From Nitrospira sp. ND1 (GTDB lineage Bacteria > Nitrospirota > Nitrospiria > Nitrospirales > Nitrospiraceae), in contig NZ_FWEX01000006.1 of assembly GCF_900170025.1 (NCBI RefSeq), positions 2,347,625-2,411,624 of the forward strand: DNA of 64,000 bases, read 5' to 3'. The position numbers and the translations under genes were made by a program. Positions 44,194 to 53,053 of this stretch are shown in pieces. The notes beneath the pieces are model-generated. The model ran no database searches and was not told the origin of the DNA. It was given only the letters and a program-made list of their open reading frames with translations. Numbering within the stretch: position 1 is the first letter of the stretch; every line of letters begins with the position of its first letter.

Positions 44194-45129
44194 CTAACGA
44201 AGAATTCCGCTCACGATCAGTTCGACTGCCTGCTCAGGATTCAGCCCGCGGGCCATCAGCGTTTCCAATTCCTTCTTATCCACGCTTCCGATCGCGGCCT
44301 CGTGGGTGACTTTCGCCTCCGGGTGAAAGACTTTCACAATCGGGACGGCGCTGGCATGAGCCCGGCCCTGCACGATTTCCATACAATCCACGTGGCCGCG
44401 GGCGCCTTTGGCATGGGCTTCGGTGATGCCGGTAATCTCGGCGGAGGCGTCGCCTTCCAGCACCACACGCGTCCTGATGAGGCTCCGTGATCGTTCGCCT
44501 CGAAGGATCACGGATTCTTTCAGCGTGATGCGGTCGCTCTTGTGCCCGAAGATTTTCGCACTGAGCTCGGCGAGACCCTCCTCCTCCACTTCGACGAGAT
44601 AGTCGATGTCCAGATTTCCCACGGAGCCGGAGAGCAAGGAAAAATCCGAGAAATAGCGTGCGCCCTTGCCGATCTTGATCGTGGCATGGGGCAGGACCTG
44701 CATGCCCCCGTGCAGGCCATGGTAATGGCCTTCGGTATAGGTCAACGACGCGCCGGGACCGATCGTGATCACCGCCTGCATGCGATGTTGGGCCGCTTGG
44801 GCCACGGGAAAGAGGCAATGAGAGAGCACTCGCGCCTGCGCCCCCTCCTGCACCTGCACGTCGATGGCGATCTGCTGCACCCCCGTGGGGTGAGTCAGGC
44901 CGAAGCACATGTGAATCGGCTGATCGATGGTGACGCCCGCCTCAACCACTATTTGCCCGATAAGGGCGTCCGGGGTTTCTTCCAGTTCGACGCGCAAGCC
45001 GGGGACGGTCCGACGGCTCAGGATGTGATGCCCTTGCGCGACGACATGGGCGATGCCGGAGTCGTCGAGGATGGACGGCTCGGCACCCACCAGGGGCAAG
45101 ACGCGCATGAGTTGCTCAAGGTCGGACAT
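44194..45129 (-). CDS. SufB/SufD-like scaffold of a minimal SUF pair
   Basis: This 311-residue beta-helix protein (FSLLSGSVGNLDIDYLVEVEEEG part, then GEGRSRSLIRTRVVLEGDA-type strands) contains GARGHVDCMEIV and AKVTHEAAIGSVD near the C-terminus. The Cys and Glu resemble the iron-sulfur ligands known in SufB. It is much shorter than SufB (about 490 residues) and stands alone with SufC, like the two-gene SMS-type systems described for deep-branching microbes. It overlaps sufC by 14 bases. The start MSDLEQLMR follows GAGGAGGTTTGTGGGT. Confidence 0.82.
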   Translation of the reverse strand: MSDLEQLMRVLPLVGAEPSILDDSGIAHVVAQGHHILSRRTVPGLRVELEETPDALIGQIVVEAGVTIDQPIHMCFGLTHPTGVQQIAIDVQVQEGAQARVLSHCLFPVAQAAQHRMQAVITIGPGASLTYTEGHYHGLHGGMQVLPHATIKIGKGARYFSDFSLLSGSVGNLDIDYLVEVEEEGLAELSAKIFGHKSDRITLKESVILRGERSRSLIRTRVVLEGDASAEITGITEAHAKGARGHVDCMEIVQGRAHASAVPIVKVFHPEAKVTHEAAIGSVDKKELETLMARGLNPEQAVELIVSGILR

Positions 45130-45844
45130 ACCCACAAACCTCCTCGTCGCATCGTACACAGGTTCGTCCGCGGAAATGATCCACGGCCTCGCGTGGGCTG
45201 CCGGAAAAGACAATGCGTCCGGCGCAGAGTTGGGACGCTCGATCGGCAATGAGGGCCACCTCCTCCTGATGTGTGATCAAGAGGACCGATCCGCCGGCTT
45301 CCTTCAGGGCGCGGATGATGTCGATGATGTGGTTGATCGAGAGCATATCGATGCCCGCCGCCGGCTCATCGAGGACCGCCAGTTTGGGTTTCATCGAGAG
45401 GACGGACGCAAGCTCGATCCGGTGGCGCTCACCGCCGCTCAACGCCTTGTCCAGCCGGCGCGTTAGGTAGCGGTCCGGATCGAGCCCCACCCGCTTCAGT
45501 GCCGGTTCGGGATCGCATTCCGGTTTGCCCAGGCTGAGATATTCGCGCACCGTCACGCCTTCGAATCGGGCCGGCTCCTGCCAGGCGAGTGTCAGTCCCA
45601 ACCGGGCGCGTTCATGCATCTTGAGAGGCAGAAGATCCGTTCCGTCCAATCGTACCCGCCCGGCACTTGGTCTATACCCTTCGCAACCCATCAGGACATA
45701 GGCGAGGGTGGTCTTGCCGGAACCGTTGGAGCACAGCAGGGCATGGATTTCCCCGGCTTGGACCGCGAGGTCCAGCCGATCGAGAATCGAATGACGATCG
45801 ACCTCAAAGGTCAACCCCTGAATGTCTAGCAAGGGAATGGTCAT
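45116..45844 (-). CDS. sufC: SufC-like ABC ATPase with an altered P-loop
   Basis: The 242-residue ATPase has the ABC signature LSGGERHRIELASVL, Walker B KLAVLDEPAAGID and the H-loop LLITHQEE. The P-loop reads CSNGSGKT, so the first Gly of the G-x4-G-K-T motif is Cys and the usual Pro is Ser. The partner scaffold follows immediately. SufC powers the rearrangement of the SufB scaffold during iron-sulfur cluster assembly. The Cys exchange is unusual; it may be tolerated because the GSGKT part is intact. This is the upstream gene of the pair. Confidence 0.9.
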   Translation of the reverse strand: MTIPLLDIQGLTFEVDRHSILDRLDLAVQAGEIHALLCSNGSGKTTLAYVLMGCEGYRPSAGRVRLDGTDLLPLKMHERARLGLTLAWQEPARFEGVTVREYLSLGKPECDPEPALKRVGLDPDRYLTRRLDKALSGGERHRIELASVLSMKPKLAVLDEPAAGIDMLSINHIIDIIRALKEAGGSVLLITHQEEVALIADRASQLCAGRIVFSGSPREAVDHFRGRTCVRCDEEVCGYVRP

Positions 45845-46086
45845 AGCAGCGCAGCCATTGCGCGGGATCGAAGTGCATCAGCTGTGCCCGTGGTGTAGCT
45901 GCGAAACGATGGCCTCCCGGTTGTCGTCAGGCTGTTGAACGTCGCCTTTTGCGGCAGGACGGTCACGTCTGTTGGGGAGTTCCTCCTCAGCGTGCGAAGT
46001 CATCTGCGGCGGTCGTCGGTGTCATGGATCGGATCGGCCGAGCAGCTGGTGCGGCTCGCGAAGGACTGCTCAAAGATCGGAGATCA

Positions 46087-46102
46087 TGGCATTGTCGTTG
46101 CG
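46087..46102 (+). promoter_or_regulatory. sigma-54-like promoter
   Basis: TGGCATT, four bases, TTGCG with GG-N10-GC spacing, about 90 bases before the gene at 46192. Only the last two bases of the -24 box differ from consensus. Confidence 0.4.
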
Positions 46103-46191
46103 TCTACTGTAGCTGTTGCTGCGCGTCTGGACGCAAACCATGGTCGATGTCAGCACGTTCATTCCACATCAGCTCTACAAGGAGGCAGCGT

Positions 46192-46581
46192 ATGGAGACC
46201 GGCACCAACCAATCGTGGTACGACATTGTCGAGACCTATCCGAAGGCAGACAAGGTCGTGCAATATTTTTCCGGCAAAAAGGGTAAGGATCTCAAGATCT
46301 CGAGCGGTACCATCACGTTAGGGCTTTTCGGCAAGCCCTTGCAGGAGTTCGCGGCCAACCCGGCGGATTTCATTCGGCGCGTACTGGAAAGTGATGGGAG
46401 AAAGGTGAACGGCGTGAAAGTCCTGTTTCGCATGCCCACGAAAAGACGCCTGAGCAAAGCGAGGGGCTGGGGCTTTTACGGGAAGTGCCACTGGGTGCAT
46501 ATCGACGAGCCGCCAGAGGATGAATCATGTTGGATCTGTTACGACTTTGAGGATCCTTGTTTCCTGACGCCACTGCGGTAG
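46192..46581 (+). CDS. hypothetical protein (129 residues)
   Basis: AAGGAGGCAGCGT before the ATG supports translation. The protein begins METGTNQSWYDIV, contains a basic central part (FSGKKGKDLKISSGTITLG) and ends with an aromatic Cys-containing segment (SCWICYDFEDPCFL). The C-x2-C pattern in WICYDFEDPC is not a standard metal site. No signal peptide or membrane segment. The family is not recognised. A longer frame upstream of the ATG looks non-coding. Confidence 0.65.
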   Translation: METGTNQSWYDIVETYPKADKVVQYFSGKKGKDLKISSGTITLGLFGKPLQEFAANPADFIRRVLESDGRKVNGVKVLFRMPTKRRLSKARGWGFYGKCHWVHIDEPPEDESCWICYDFEDPCFLTPLR

Positions 46582-46919
46582 CATGAGGGCGTCAGCGGGG
46601 TAGTCACGTATGTTCAGTGGCCCCCGAGCAGCTCATCGTCAAGTGTGACTGCCGAGCGCGCCCCCAGGGGCCATGTCGTGTCCAGCCCTTGCTTTGCACG
46701 ACGAAGCGGACTGTTGTGAAACAGGTTCGGAGGGGCGCGGGTAGGCGCAGGAAGAAACCCGTTGCCGAGTTCAATCGATCTCGCCAGTAACAAGGCCTGC
46801 GGTCGGCTCATTGGGGCGGTTGCAGGAAGGGGAGTCATCCAGTAGAGTGGAAGGGTCTGCTCCGCCATGCCTGTGGCCGGAGCCCCTTCTTCTCACACCA
46901 CTTATCGGGAGAAACAACG
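46582..46919. other. intergenic region with a possible terminator hairpin
   Basis: No supported gene lies in these 340 bases; a minus-strand frame at 46614-46868 lacks a ribosome site. A GCTCCG/CGGAGC hairpin (46858-46882) followed by CCCTTCTTCT could end transcription or be part of the leader of the next gene. Confidence 0.4.
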
Positions 46920-47558
46920 GTGGGTTGGAACAAGCTGATCTCGATCGGGCTGCTCCTGTGGTATCTGGCTGTGTCCGTCTGGATGGCGCAGGCGCCGGTG
47001 GATCCCCAGTTCTGGTTGCTGGCGAGCATTCTGCCGGCCCTGTTCGTCGTGCTGTTGATTGTGACCCATCGTTACCTGCCCTTGTCCCATACCTCCCATG
47101 CGCTCATTACGGCCTTTCTCACGCTCCACACGATCGGCGTGCATTACACCTACGCCGAGGTACCTGTCGGAGTGTGGATGGACCAGGTGCTGCATCTCGG
47201 ACGGAATCACTTCGACCGGATCGTGCATTTCAGCTTCGGCTTCTTGCTGGCCTATCCGATGGAGGAGCTGTTTCGTCTGAGCGCGAGTATCCAAGGGTGG
47301 GTCGTGTACTATCTTCCCGTGATGACGGTTCTTGGATTGAGCGGACTCTGGGAAATCATCGAATCGTGGGTGGCGCGCGCCGTGCACCCGGAGTTGGGGG
47401 TGACGTATTTAGGTTCGCAGGGAGATATCTGGGATGCGCAGAAGGACATGGCGGCTGCGCTCTACGGCTCGTTGTTGTGCATGACGCTGCTCCTGGTGGT
47501 GCGCGCCTTGCGAGGGGCCGAGTCGGCGCTGGAATCCGAAGCGGCGCTTTCCGAGTAG
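46920..47558 (+). CDS. DUF2238 (YjdF-like) membrane protein, copy 1
   Basis: The 212-residue protein has six membrane segments. The DUF2238 signatures are HTIGVHYTYAEVPVG near 75 and NHFDRIVHFSFGFLLAYPM near 100-118, plus EIIESWVARAVHPELG and GSQGDIWDAQKDMAAALYG toward the end. The role of the family is unknown; conserved His, Asp and Glu within the membrane suggest ion or metal binding. GTG start with a CGGGAGAAACAACG site. A second member follows after 5 bases. Confidence 0.85.
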   Translation: MGWNKLISIGLLLWYLAVSVWMAQAPVDPQFWLLASILPALFVVLLIVTHRYLPLSHTSHALITAFLTLHTIGVHYTYAEVPVGVWMDQVLHLGRNHFDRIVHFSFGFLLAYPMEELFRLSASIQGWVVYYLPVMTVLGLSGLWEIIESWVARAVHPELGVTYLGSQGDIWDAQKDMAAALYGSLLCMTLLLVVRALRGAESALESEAALSE

Positions 47559-47563
47559 ACGGC

Positions 47564-48205
47564 ATGGGTGTGATGGCGAGGGAGCAGAGTGGAGTGAGAC
47601 CGAACGATCGCCCGATCGTGACGGGGCTGCTCATCACCTATGGGCTGTTCTGGATCGGCCTGGCCATTGCGCCGGTGGATCGGCAGGATTGGTTCCTGGA
47701 GAATCTGCTCGCAGTCGCGCTCGTGGCGGTGCTCGTCCTGACCTATCGGCGGTTCGCGTTTTCCCTCCCTGCCTATTCTCTGATCCTGGCGTTTCTGCTG
47801 CTCCATGCGGTCGGCGCCCATTACACCTATTCTGAAGTTCCCTTCGGGTTTTGGCTGAAAGATACGCTGGCGTTGAGTCGAAACCCGTTCGATCGCCTCG
47901 TCCACTTCGCCTATGGGTTGCTCCTGGTCTACCCGCTACGCGAAGTGCTCATGCGTCTGGCCGGCGTGCGGGGCAGGTGGGTGAGTTATCTGGCGATCAG
48001 CGGGATTCTGGCGCAGAGCGGATTCTTCGAAGTGATCGAGGCGATCGTCGCGATGATCGTCAGCCCTGAACTCGGCAGTCTGTATCTGGGGACGCAAGGC
48101 GACGAATGGGATGCGCAGAAGGACATGGCGGCCGCGTTTTTCGGCGCGCTTCTGACCATCACCGGCACGATGTTCCTGCGTCGGGATGAACGGCTCTCTA
48201 CCTAA
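47564..48205 (+). CDS. DUF2238 (YjdF-like) membrane protein, copy 2
   Basis: The 213-residue paralogue of the preceding gene has the same segments: HAVGAHYTYSEVPFG, NPFDRLVHFAYGLLLVYP, EVIEAIVAMIVSPELG and GTQGDEWDAQKDMAAAFFG. The pair is a tandem duplication that has diverged to roughly half identity by eye. Two start codons, 47564 and 47573, are possible; both give the same protein. The two products may form a heterodimer. Confidence 0.85.
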   Translation: MGVMAREQSGVRPNDRPIVTGLLITYGLFWIGLAIAPVDRQDWFLENLLAVALVAVLVLTYRRFAFSLPAYSLILAFLLLHAVGAHYTYSEVPFGFWLKDTLALSRNPFDRLVHFAYGLLLVYPLREVLMRLAGVRGRWVSYLAISGILAQSGFFEVIEAIVAMIVSPELGSLYLGTQGDEWDAQKDMAAAFFGALLTITGTMFLRRDERLST

Positions 48206-48286
48206 TGGAATCACTCGAATGATTCTGCTATGATCCGGAGCAGATTTGGGTCAGAGATGATACTCAGGCTTACGACGGAGGGCGCC

Positions 48287-48460
48287 ATGAATACTCCACG
48301 ACTCGATCTGCCGCCCAGGACTCCCGCACCAACCTCCCACTGCCTCCATAGCCGCCTCGTTGATTGCGTCCTCACGGATAAAGGCGAAGAAACCGGCACT
48401 CTCCGCTGTTTGGAGTGCGGTGCAATCATTCCCGATCCGATTCCTGCATCGGCGCGGTAA
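48287..48460 (+). CDS. small Cys/His-motif peptide, paralogue 2
   Basis: The 57-residue peptide has a Pro-rich start (LDLPPRTPAPTS) and the pair CLHSRLVDCVL (near 24) and RCLECGAIIPDP (near 41). Four Cys/His ligands in the order C-H...C-C would fit a zinc knuckle. GACGGAGGGCGCC before the ATG is a good ribosome site. It is the paralogue of the peptide at 43989. Confidence 0.65.
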   Translation: MNTPRLDLPPRTPAPTSHCLHSRLVDCVLTDKGEETGTLRCLECGAIIPDPIPASAR

Positions 48461-48568
48461 TTTTCCCTCACTGGCTTCATCGACAGGGAATCGGCACTCC
48501 CCCTCATTCTGTGCGACTTCCGGCCGTGTCCCGGCCCTGCTCAAGGATATCCGCCGGTCTGCCTCTCA

Positions 48569-49006
48569 TTACGGCCAATAATTGGCGCGTGCTTTGACGT
48601 AGGCGAAAACGATATCCCGCCGCGCGACCATGCCGATGAGCTTCTGGTCCTTTACGACCGGGAGACGGATCAGGTGCCGTTCCTGGAGGACATGAATCAG
48701 GTTCATCAGCGGCGTCTCTTCGGTGGTGGTGATGACCTCGCGGGTCATGATCTCCGAGACTGATACCTCGCGAAGATCCCTCCCCTGCTCGACGGCTTTC
48801 AGCAGATCGAACTCCGTGACCAGCCCTCGCAAGGTGCCATCTGTCTCGGTAACCGGGACACTCCCGAAATTGTGCTCGCTCAAGAGTTCTGCAACGACCA
48901 TGGCGCTGGATGCCGGGCTGACCGTGACGACGGCATCCTCCATGATCTGACGGACGATCAGTGTTTTGGGATCGCAGGCGTGGACGAAATATTCTGTGGC
49001 TCTCAT
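48569..49006 (-). CDS. CBS-domain pair protein
   Basis: The 145-residue protein consists almost only of two CBS domains (residues 15-75 and 82-142): the first starts IVRQIMEDAVVTVSP with VPVTETDGTLRGLVTEFDLL, the second VSEIMTREVITTTEE with LPVVKDQKLIGMVARRDIV. CBS pairs bind adenine nucleotides and sense energy state. With no other domain it probably acts by partner binding. GGAAGGAGGGTCCT precedes the ATG. A larger protein with four CBS domains lies at 60571. Confidence 0.93.
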   Translation of the reverse strand: MRATEYFVHACDPKTLIVRQIMEDAVVTVSPASSAMVVAELLSEHNFGSVPVTETDGTLRGLVTEFDLLKAVEQGRDLREVSVSEIMTREVITTTEETPLMNLIHVLQERHLIRLPVVKDQKLIGMVARRDIVFAYVKARANYWP

Positions 49007-49461
49007 AGGACCCTCCTTCCGTTCCACCGTGGAGTGAGGTGACAGGACTCTATGATTCAGGTGAAATTTCCCCCTTTCGAAGAGGAGCAAGCTTGGTGCC
49101 ACTGCCAGTCTTTTCAAAACCATCAAGGTGGGAGAGGAGTCAACCGTTTGGATCTTGGGGGCTCTAAGCGAACCGTTTGAAAGCATGGCGGTCCTGTCGG
49201 AAATGCGCGGATGGCGAGTGATGCCAGGGCAGGCAGGCGGTTGCATCCGTGTTGGTTGGCAGGCAGGCGTTGTGGATATTTGCGACAGGGCACGGCACCG
49301 CTGCTGCGGAAATTCTCCGCAGTCTTATTCGGCCCTGAAGCCTCCGCCGACCTCTGAAGCCCCTGTGTTGTGCCGATCGCGACTAGAGGAATGTTGGCAC
49401 GCCTGTTGCGCCTGATGGAGGCGAGGTCCCAACAGCACACCGACGCATGTTGGAGGACATG
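49007..49461. other. intergenic region between divergent genes
   Basis: About 450 bases with no supported gene. It holds the perfect sigma-54 promoter (49395) for the right-hand gene. Frames on both strands look random. Confidence 0.5.
49395..49409 (+). promoter_or_regulatory. consensus sigma-54 promoter
   Basis: TGGCACG-CCTG-TTGC agrees with the sigma-54 consensus at every conserved position and spacing. The start site would be about 49421, 40 bases before the lipoprotein gene. It may also drive the quinone reductase gene downstream. Confidence 0.6.
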
Positions 49462-49635
49462 ATGAGTGTCGCACGGAACATCGTTGTTTTGGTCGTGTTT
49501 ATCGGAGGATGGTCGGTGGCTGCCTGTGCGCCGCCGACTCCGAAAGTTACCCCATCGGTTGCGCCACCTATGATCGAGCGGGAACCGGTTGCGCCGGTTC
49601 GCCGGCAGGACCAGCCGTTCCATCCGATGGTGTAG
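49462..49635 (+). CDS. small lipoprotein (57 residues)
   Basis: After a hydrophobic signal (NIVVLVVFIGGW) comes a lipobox SVAAC, then a Pro-rich tail (APPTPKVTPSVAPPM). The tail is too short for a domain, so it may be a spacer or a lipid anchor for something else. TTGGAGGAC lies just before two adjacent ATG codons; the second is used here. Driven by a consensus sigma-54 promoter. Confidence 0.65.
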   Translation: MSVARNIVVLVVFIGGWSVAACAPPTPKVTPSVAPPMIEREPVAPVRRQDQPFHPMV

Positions 49636-49662
49636 GACGGTATAGGGTTTGATCGAGGTGCC

Positions 49663-50250
49663 ATGGGTAAATTCATTACCATCATTCAGGGCCATCCCGA
49701 TGCGCAGACTCGACATTTCTGCCATGCCTTGGCGGACGAATATGCCAAGGGTTGCGAAGACGGCGGGCATGAAGTGCGACGTATCGAGGTGGCCCGGCTG
49801 GAGTTCCCTTTGTTGCGGACGAAAGACGAGTTTGAAAAGGGCACACCGCCCGATTCGATCAAGCAGGCTCAGGATGCCATCCGGTGGGCGGATCATCTCG
49901 TCATTTTCTACCCTCTCTGGCTGGGGTCGATGCCGGCGCTCCTCAAAGCATTTCTCGAACAGGTATTTCGTCCCGGCGTGGCCTTTGAGTATCGAGCGCA
50001 GGGGAAGATGGCGAAGAAACTCTTCACGGGGAAGTCGGCTCGTATCGTGGTGACCATGGGCATGCCGGCGTTGGTGTACCGATGGTTTTTTCTGGCTCAC
50101 AGCCTGAAGAGTCTCGAACGAAACATCCTCGCTTTCTGCGGGATCAAGCCGACGAGGGCCACCTTGATCGGTCAGGTGGAGGGCATGAATGAGCGGCAGC
50201 GGGCGAGCTGGTTGGACGAGATGAGGGGCTTGGGCGATGTAGGGAAGTGA
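49663..50250 (+). CDS. flavodoxin-fold NAD(P)H:quinone oxidoreductase
   Basis: The 195-residue flavoenzyme has the KefF/MdaB-like layout: IIQGHPDAQTRHF at the N-terminus for FMN/FAD phosphate, ADHLVIFYPLWLGSMPALLKAFLEQVF near 77-103 in the flavin-binding loop region, and a TMGMPA segment. It should reduce quinones by two electrons in the cytoplasm. It lies 27 bases after the small lipoprotein gene, possibly in one transcript. Confidence 0.9.
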   Translation: MGKFITIIQGHPDAQTRHFCHALADEYAKGCEDGGHEVRRIEVARLEFPLLRTKDEFEKGTPPDSIKQAQDAIRWADHLVIFYPLWLGSMPALLKAFLEQVFRPGVAFEYRAQGKMAKKLFTGKSARIVVTMGMPALVYRWFFLAHSLKSLERNILAFCGIKPTRATLIGQVEGMNERQRASWLDEMRGLGDVGK

Positions 50251-50319
50251 GCTTACCCCGTTGATCTTCTATGATCTTCTATGTTCGGACCTGTGTCTAG
50301 GCGGGAGGGAGGAGGCCGC

Positions 50320-50955
50320 ATGTCGCGGATCAAAGCACTCAGAGCGTCGATCGAGAATAAAATCGATGCCTTGGAACAGCAGGCACAGGCGCTGGAAGCG
50401 CAGCTTACGCAGAGCAAGGAGCAGGCGATCCAGCGGCTGGAGCAGGGCAAACAGCAATTGGGGGACGTGGTCACGTCGGTGCAGGCCGACCTGAGACGGT
50501 CGAAGGACGTGGCCGATCATATAAGGGCGGAGGTACAGGCCAAACTGGACCACCTTCAGGTGCAGTTGGCGTTAGGCAAGGCGGACGCTCGTGATGCGTC
50601 CGACGAACAGCGGGAGAAGATTTTCAAAGCCTTGAACGAGTTTGAGACCATTGTCGATCAGAAATTGACGGGAATGGCGTTCGACTCGGGGCGGTTGTGG
50701 GAACAGCTTGTGGGACGATCGAACAGCCTCGACGCGGAGTTCGATGCCCTCACACACCGCCTGCCGGCTGAGGGCAGGCAGCCGCCCATGATGGTCGAGG
50801 CAACCAAACAGGAGCTGCTACAGAAATTGCGCGCCTATCGAGACGATCTCAAGGTAAAGCGTCAGATGGTACGAGCCAGGGCCGATACGTTTGAACTCGA
50901 CTTGCGGGAAGGGCTGGAGCAGATCAAAACAGCATTTCGCAGGTTGTTTGAGTAA
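50320..50955 (+). CDS. coiled-coil protein of unknown function
   Basis: The 211-residue protein is almost wholly helical with long heptad patterns: IENKIDALEQQAQALEAQL near 10-30, then SKEQAIQRLEQGKQQLGDVV, and a C-terminal LRAYRDDLKVKRQMVRARAD. Glutamine and charge content are high. No membrane segment or signal is present. Such proteins are structural or scaffolding; no family name can be given. The start MSRIKALRA follows GGGAGGAGGCCGC. Confidence 0.7.
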   Translation: MSRIKALRASIENKIDALEQQAQALEAQLTQSKEQAIQRLEQGKQQLGDVVTSVQADLRRSKDVADHIRAEVQAKLDHLQVQLALGKADARDASDEQREKIFKALNEFETIVDQKLTGMAFDSGRLWEQLVGRSNSLDAEFDALTHRLPAEGRQPPMMVEATKQELLQKLRAYRDDLKVKRQMVRARADTFELDLREGLEQIKTAFRRLFE

Positions 50956-51169
50956 CAGAAACCCGTCTTCTCAGCCGCGCAGACTGCAGGTCGGTGGCCT
51001 CTCGTGTACCTGTATCCAGCTTCTGGCGGATGTCCGTGCCGGTCATGACCAAGCCCTGGGCATTGCCCAACGGCGGCGCTCAATCAAATGTTAATCAAGC
51101 CCCCCAGGATCCTGGTCCTGGCGAAACCTGTGAGGCGTGGGCGGAGTCGCTGTGAAGCTGAGCCCTGGT

Positions 51170-51856
51170 CTATTGAGATGCCTGATGAAGGGCCTTGGGT
51201 TGCGGCTTGTGAGTCTTAGGCAATGACGCGTCGGCAAACATCTCATCGCGGATTTGGGCGAGGGCCTGTCCCAAGGCGCGATTGAGGCGATCGCCTGGCC
51301 GTACCTCACTGTTGGGGGTATAGTCCTCGTTAAATTTCGCATGACCTATATCGGAGCCCACGACTTCGCCCGTTGGCTTAAGCAATGTCATCGTGACGCG
51401 CGTCTCGCCGTTGGTCGTATAAGTATTTAATCTGAAAGCACCGGCGAGCTTGTCTGAATAGTAGGGGACGAAGGTCCACAGCTTTCTACGGTGGTGCTCG
51501 AAGAATCGTTCGACCTGTCCCGTGAGAATGAGGTCGGGAGCCGCGTCATAGAAGCTCACCTCGCGGAACACGCCATGCGCCGACAATTCCGCGACCACTT
51601 GTTCAGTGAGTGCCTGAGTCAGCTGAGAGGGCGGCTTATTGACATAGTCCTCTGCGATCACCCCGTAGCTGGAGTGTCCCGAGAGAAGGTCGTGGGACGC
51701 GAGGAACGGATGTACTTCCACGCTGGCATCGATAGAGCGATTGAATTCGGACGGAGGAAGGACGAGGTGTGGCTCGTAAGTGCTCGAACAGCCTACGAGC
51801 AGAGTAGTAAGGAGGGAACCTTGCAGCACCTTATGCAGTGTATTGTCCGTGGTCAT
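51170..51856 (-). CDS. lipoprotein of unknown function
   Basis: The 228-residue protein begins with a short signal and lipobox (LLTTLLVGC). The mature part has an alpha/beta body: EQVVAELSAHGVFREVSF, LILTGQVERFFEHHRRKLW, and TNGETRVTMTLLKPTGEVVG. It resembles the DUF-type lipoproteins in which a small alpha/beta domain measures or binds an envelope partner. A Pro/Gln-rich C-terminus is disordered. No neighbour on the same strand is close, so it is probably transcribed alone. Confidence 0.7.
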   Translation of the reverse strand: MTTDNTLHKVLQGSLLTTLLVGCSSTYEPHLVLPPSEFNRSIDASVEVHPFLASHDLLSGHSSYGVIAEDYVNKPPSQLTQALTEQVVAELSAHGVFREVSFYDAAPDLILTGQVERFFEHHRRKLWTFVPYYSDKLAGAFRLNTYTTNGETRVTMTLLKPTGEVVGSDIGHAKFNEDYTPNSEVRPGDRLNRALGQALAQIRDEMFADASLPKTHKPQPKALHQASQ

Positions 51857-52039
51857 ATCTGTTCTCTGACACTCTTAAGTAAGTCAGCAATAACGGTGGG
51901 TGGTAACTAGGTGAATCCCCGGCAGAGGGTGCACGACCTCTTCAATTGCACCATGATCTGGGAATGTGATGTGTTGACAGGGAGTCACGAACGACGTAGC
52001 CTCTGACCGTTTTTTTCTTTTCATTAAAAGGAACACATT

Positions 52040-53053
52040 ATGGCCACCCGTCAAATGAATCCTGATCGGATCATGCAACTCGGGTTCGGGTTTTGGGGAT
52101 CGAAGACCTTGCTGAGCGCCGTCGAACTTGGTCTGTTCACGGAACTCGCCAAACGGTCGCTGGATGCCAAGGCTCTTGCAAAGCGGCTGGAACTGCATCC
52201 GCGAAGCGCGAGGGATTTTTTCGACGCATTGGTCGCCCTCGGGATGCTGAAGCGGGTGGGCACGCGCTATGCGAACACCTCTGAGAGCACGCTCTTTCTG
52301 GATCGTGCCAAACCGTCCTATGTCGGCGGCATACTCGAAATGGCCAACGTCAGGCTCTATCCATTCTGGGGATCGCTCACGGAAGGGCTCCGGACCGGGA
52401 AGCCGCAAAATGAAGTGAAGACGGGAGAGGATTTCTTCGGCACGTTGTACGCCGATCCGCAGCGGCTGGAAGGGTTTCTCAAAGCCATGACCGGACTCAG
52501 TCAGGGTACGGCGCGGGCCATCGCTGCGAAGTTCCCGTGGAAGCGTCATCGTTCCTTCGTCGACATCGGCTGCGCGCAGGGCGGTGTGGCGGCGGAGATC
52601 GCGCTGGCCCACAAGCATCTGTCCGGGCAGGGCATGGATCTGCCGGTCGTGCGTCCGATCTTCGAGGCCTATGCGAAGTCCAGGAAGCTGGAGAAGCGGC
52701 TCACGTTTCATGCGGGAGATTTCTTCGAAGATGCGCTTCCGAAGGCCGATGTCCTCATTATGGGACACATCCTTCATGACTGGGATCTCAATGAGAAGAT
52801 GATGCTGTTGCGTAAAGCCTATGCGGCCTTGCCCCAGGGCGGGGCGTTGATCGTTCATGAAGCGCTGATCGACGATGCCCGCAAACAGAATGCGTTTGGA
52901 TTGTTGATGAGCCTGAATATGCTCATCGAGACGCCCGGCGGATTCGATTTCACCGGTGCGGATTGCATCCAGTGGATGAAGAAGGCCGGCTTCAAGCGAA
53001 CCAAGGTGGAAAACCTGGCAGGGCCGGATTCGATGGTGATCGGTATCAAGTGA
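52040..53053 (+). CDS. SAM-dependent O-methyltransferase (family 2-like)
   Basis: The 337-residue enzyme has an N-terminal winged-helix dimerisation domain (residues 15-100, with [20 protein letters not shown]) and a C-terminal Rossmann methyltransferase domain: [14 protein letters not shown] near 172 for [28 protein letters not shown] near 245 with the catalytic His, and [11 protein letters not shown]. This is the acetylserotonin/hydroxyneurosporene O-methyltransferase group. The substrate cannot be told. TTAAAAGGAACACATT precedes the ATG. Confidence 0.9.
   Translation: MATRQMNPDRIMQLGFGFWGSKTLLSAVELGLFTELAKRSLDAKALAKRLELHPRSARDFFDALVALGMLKRVGTRYANTSESTLFLDRAKPSYVGGILEMANVRLYPFWGSLTEGLRTGKPQNEVKTGEDFFGTLYADPQRLEGFLKAMTGLSQGTARAIAAKFPWKRHRSFVDIGCAQGGVAAEIALAHKHLSGQGMDLPVVRPIFEAYAKSRKLEKRLTFHAGDFFEDALPKADVLIMGHILHDWDLNEKMMLLRKAYAALPQGGALIVHEALIDDARKQNAFGLLMSLNMLIETPGGFDFTGADCIQWMKKAGFKRTKVENLAGPDSMVIGIK

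Noticed and set aside
46614-46868. 84-residue minus-strand frame in an intergenic region
   Set aside because: No ribosome binding site, Pro/Leu-rich random-looking composition and no recognisable feature.
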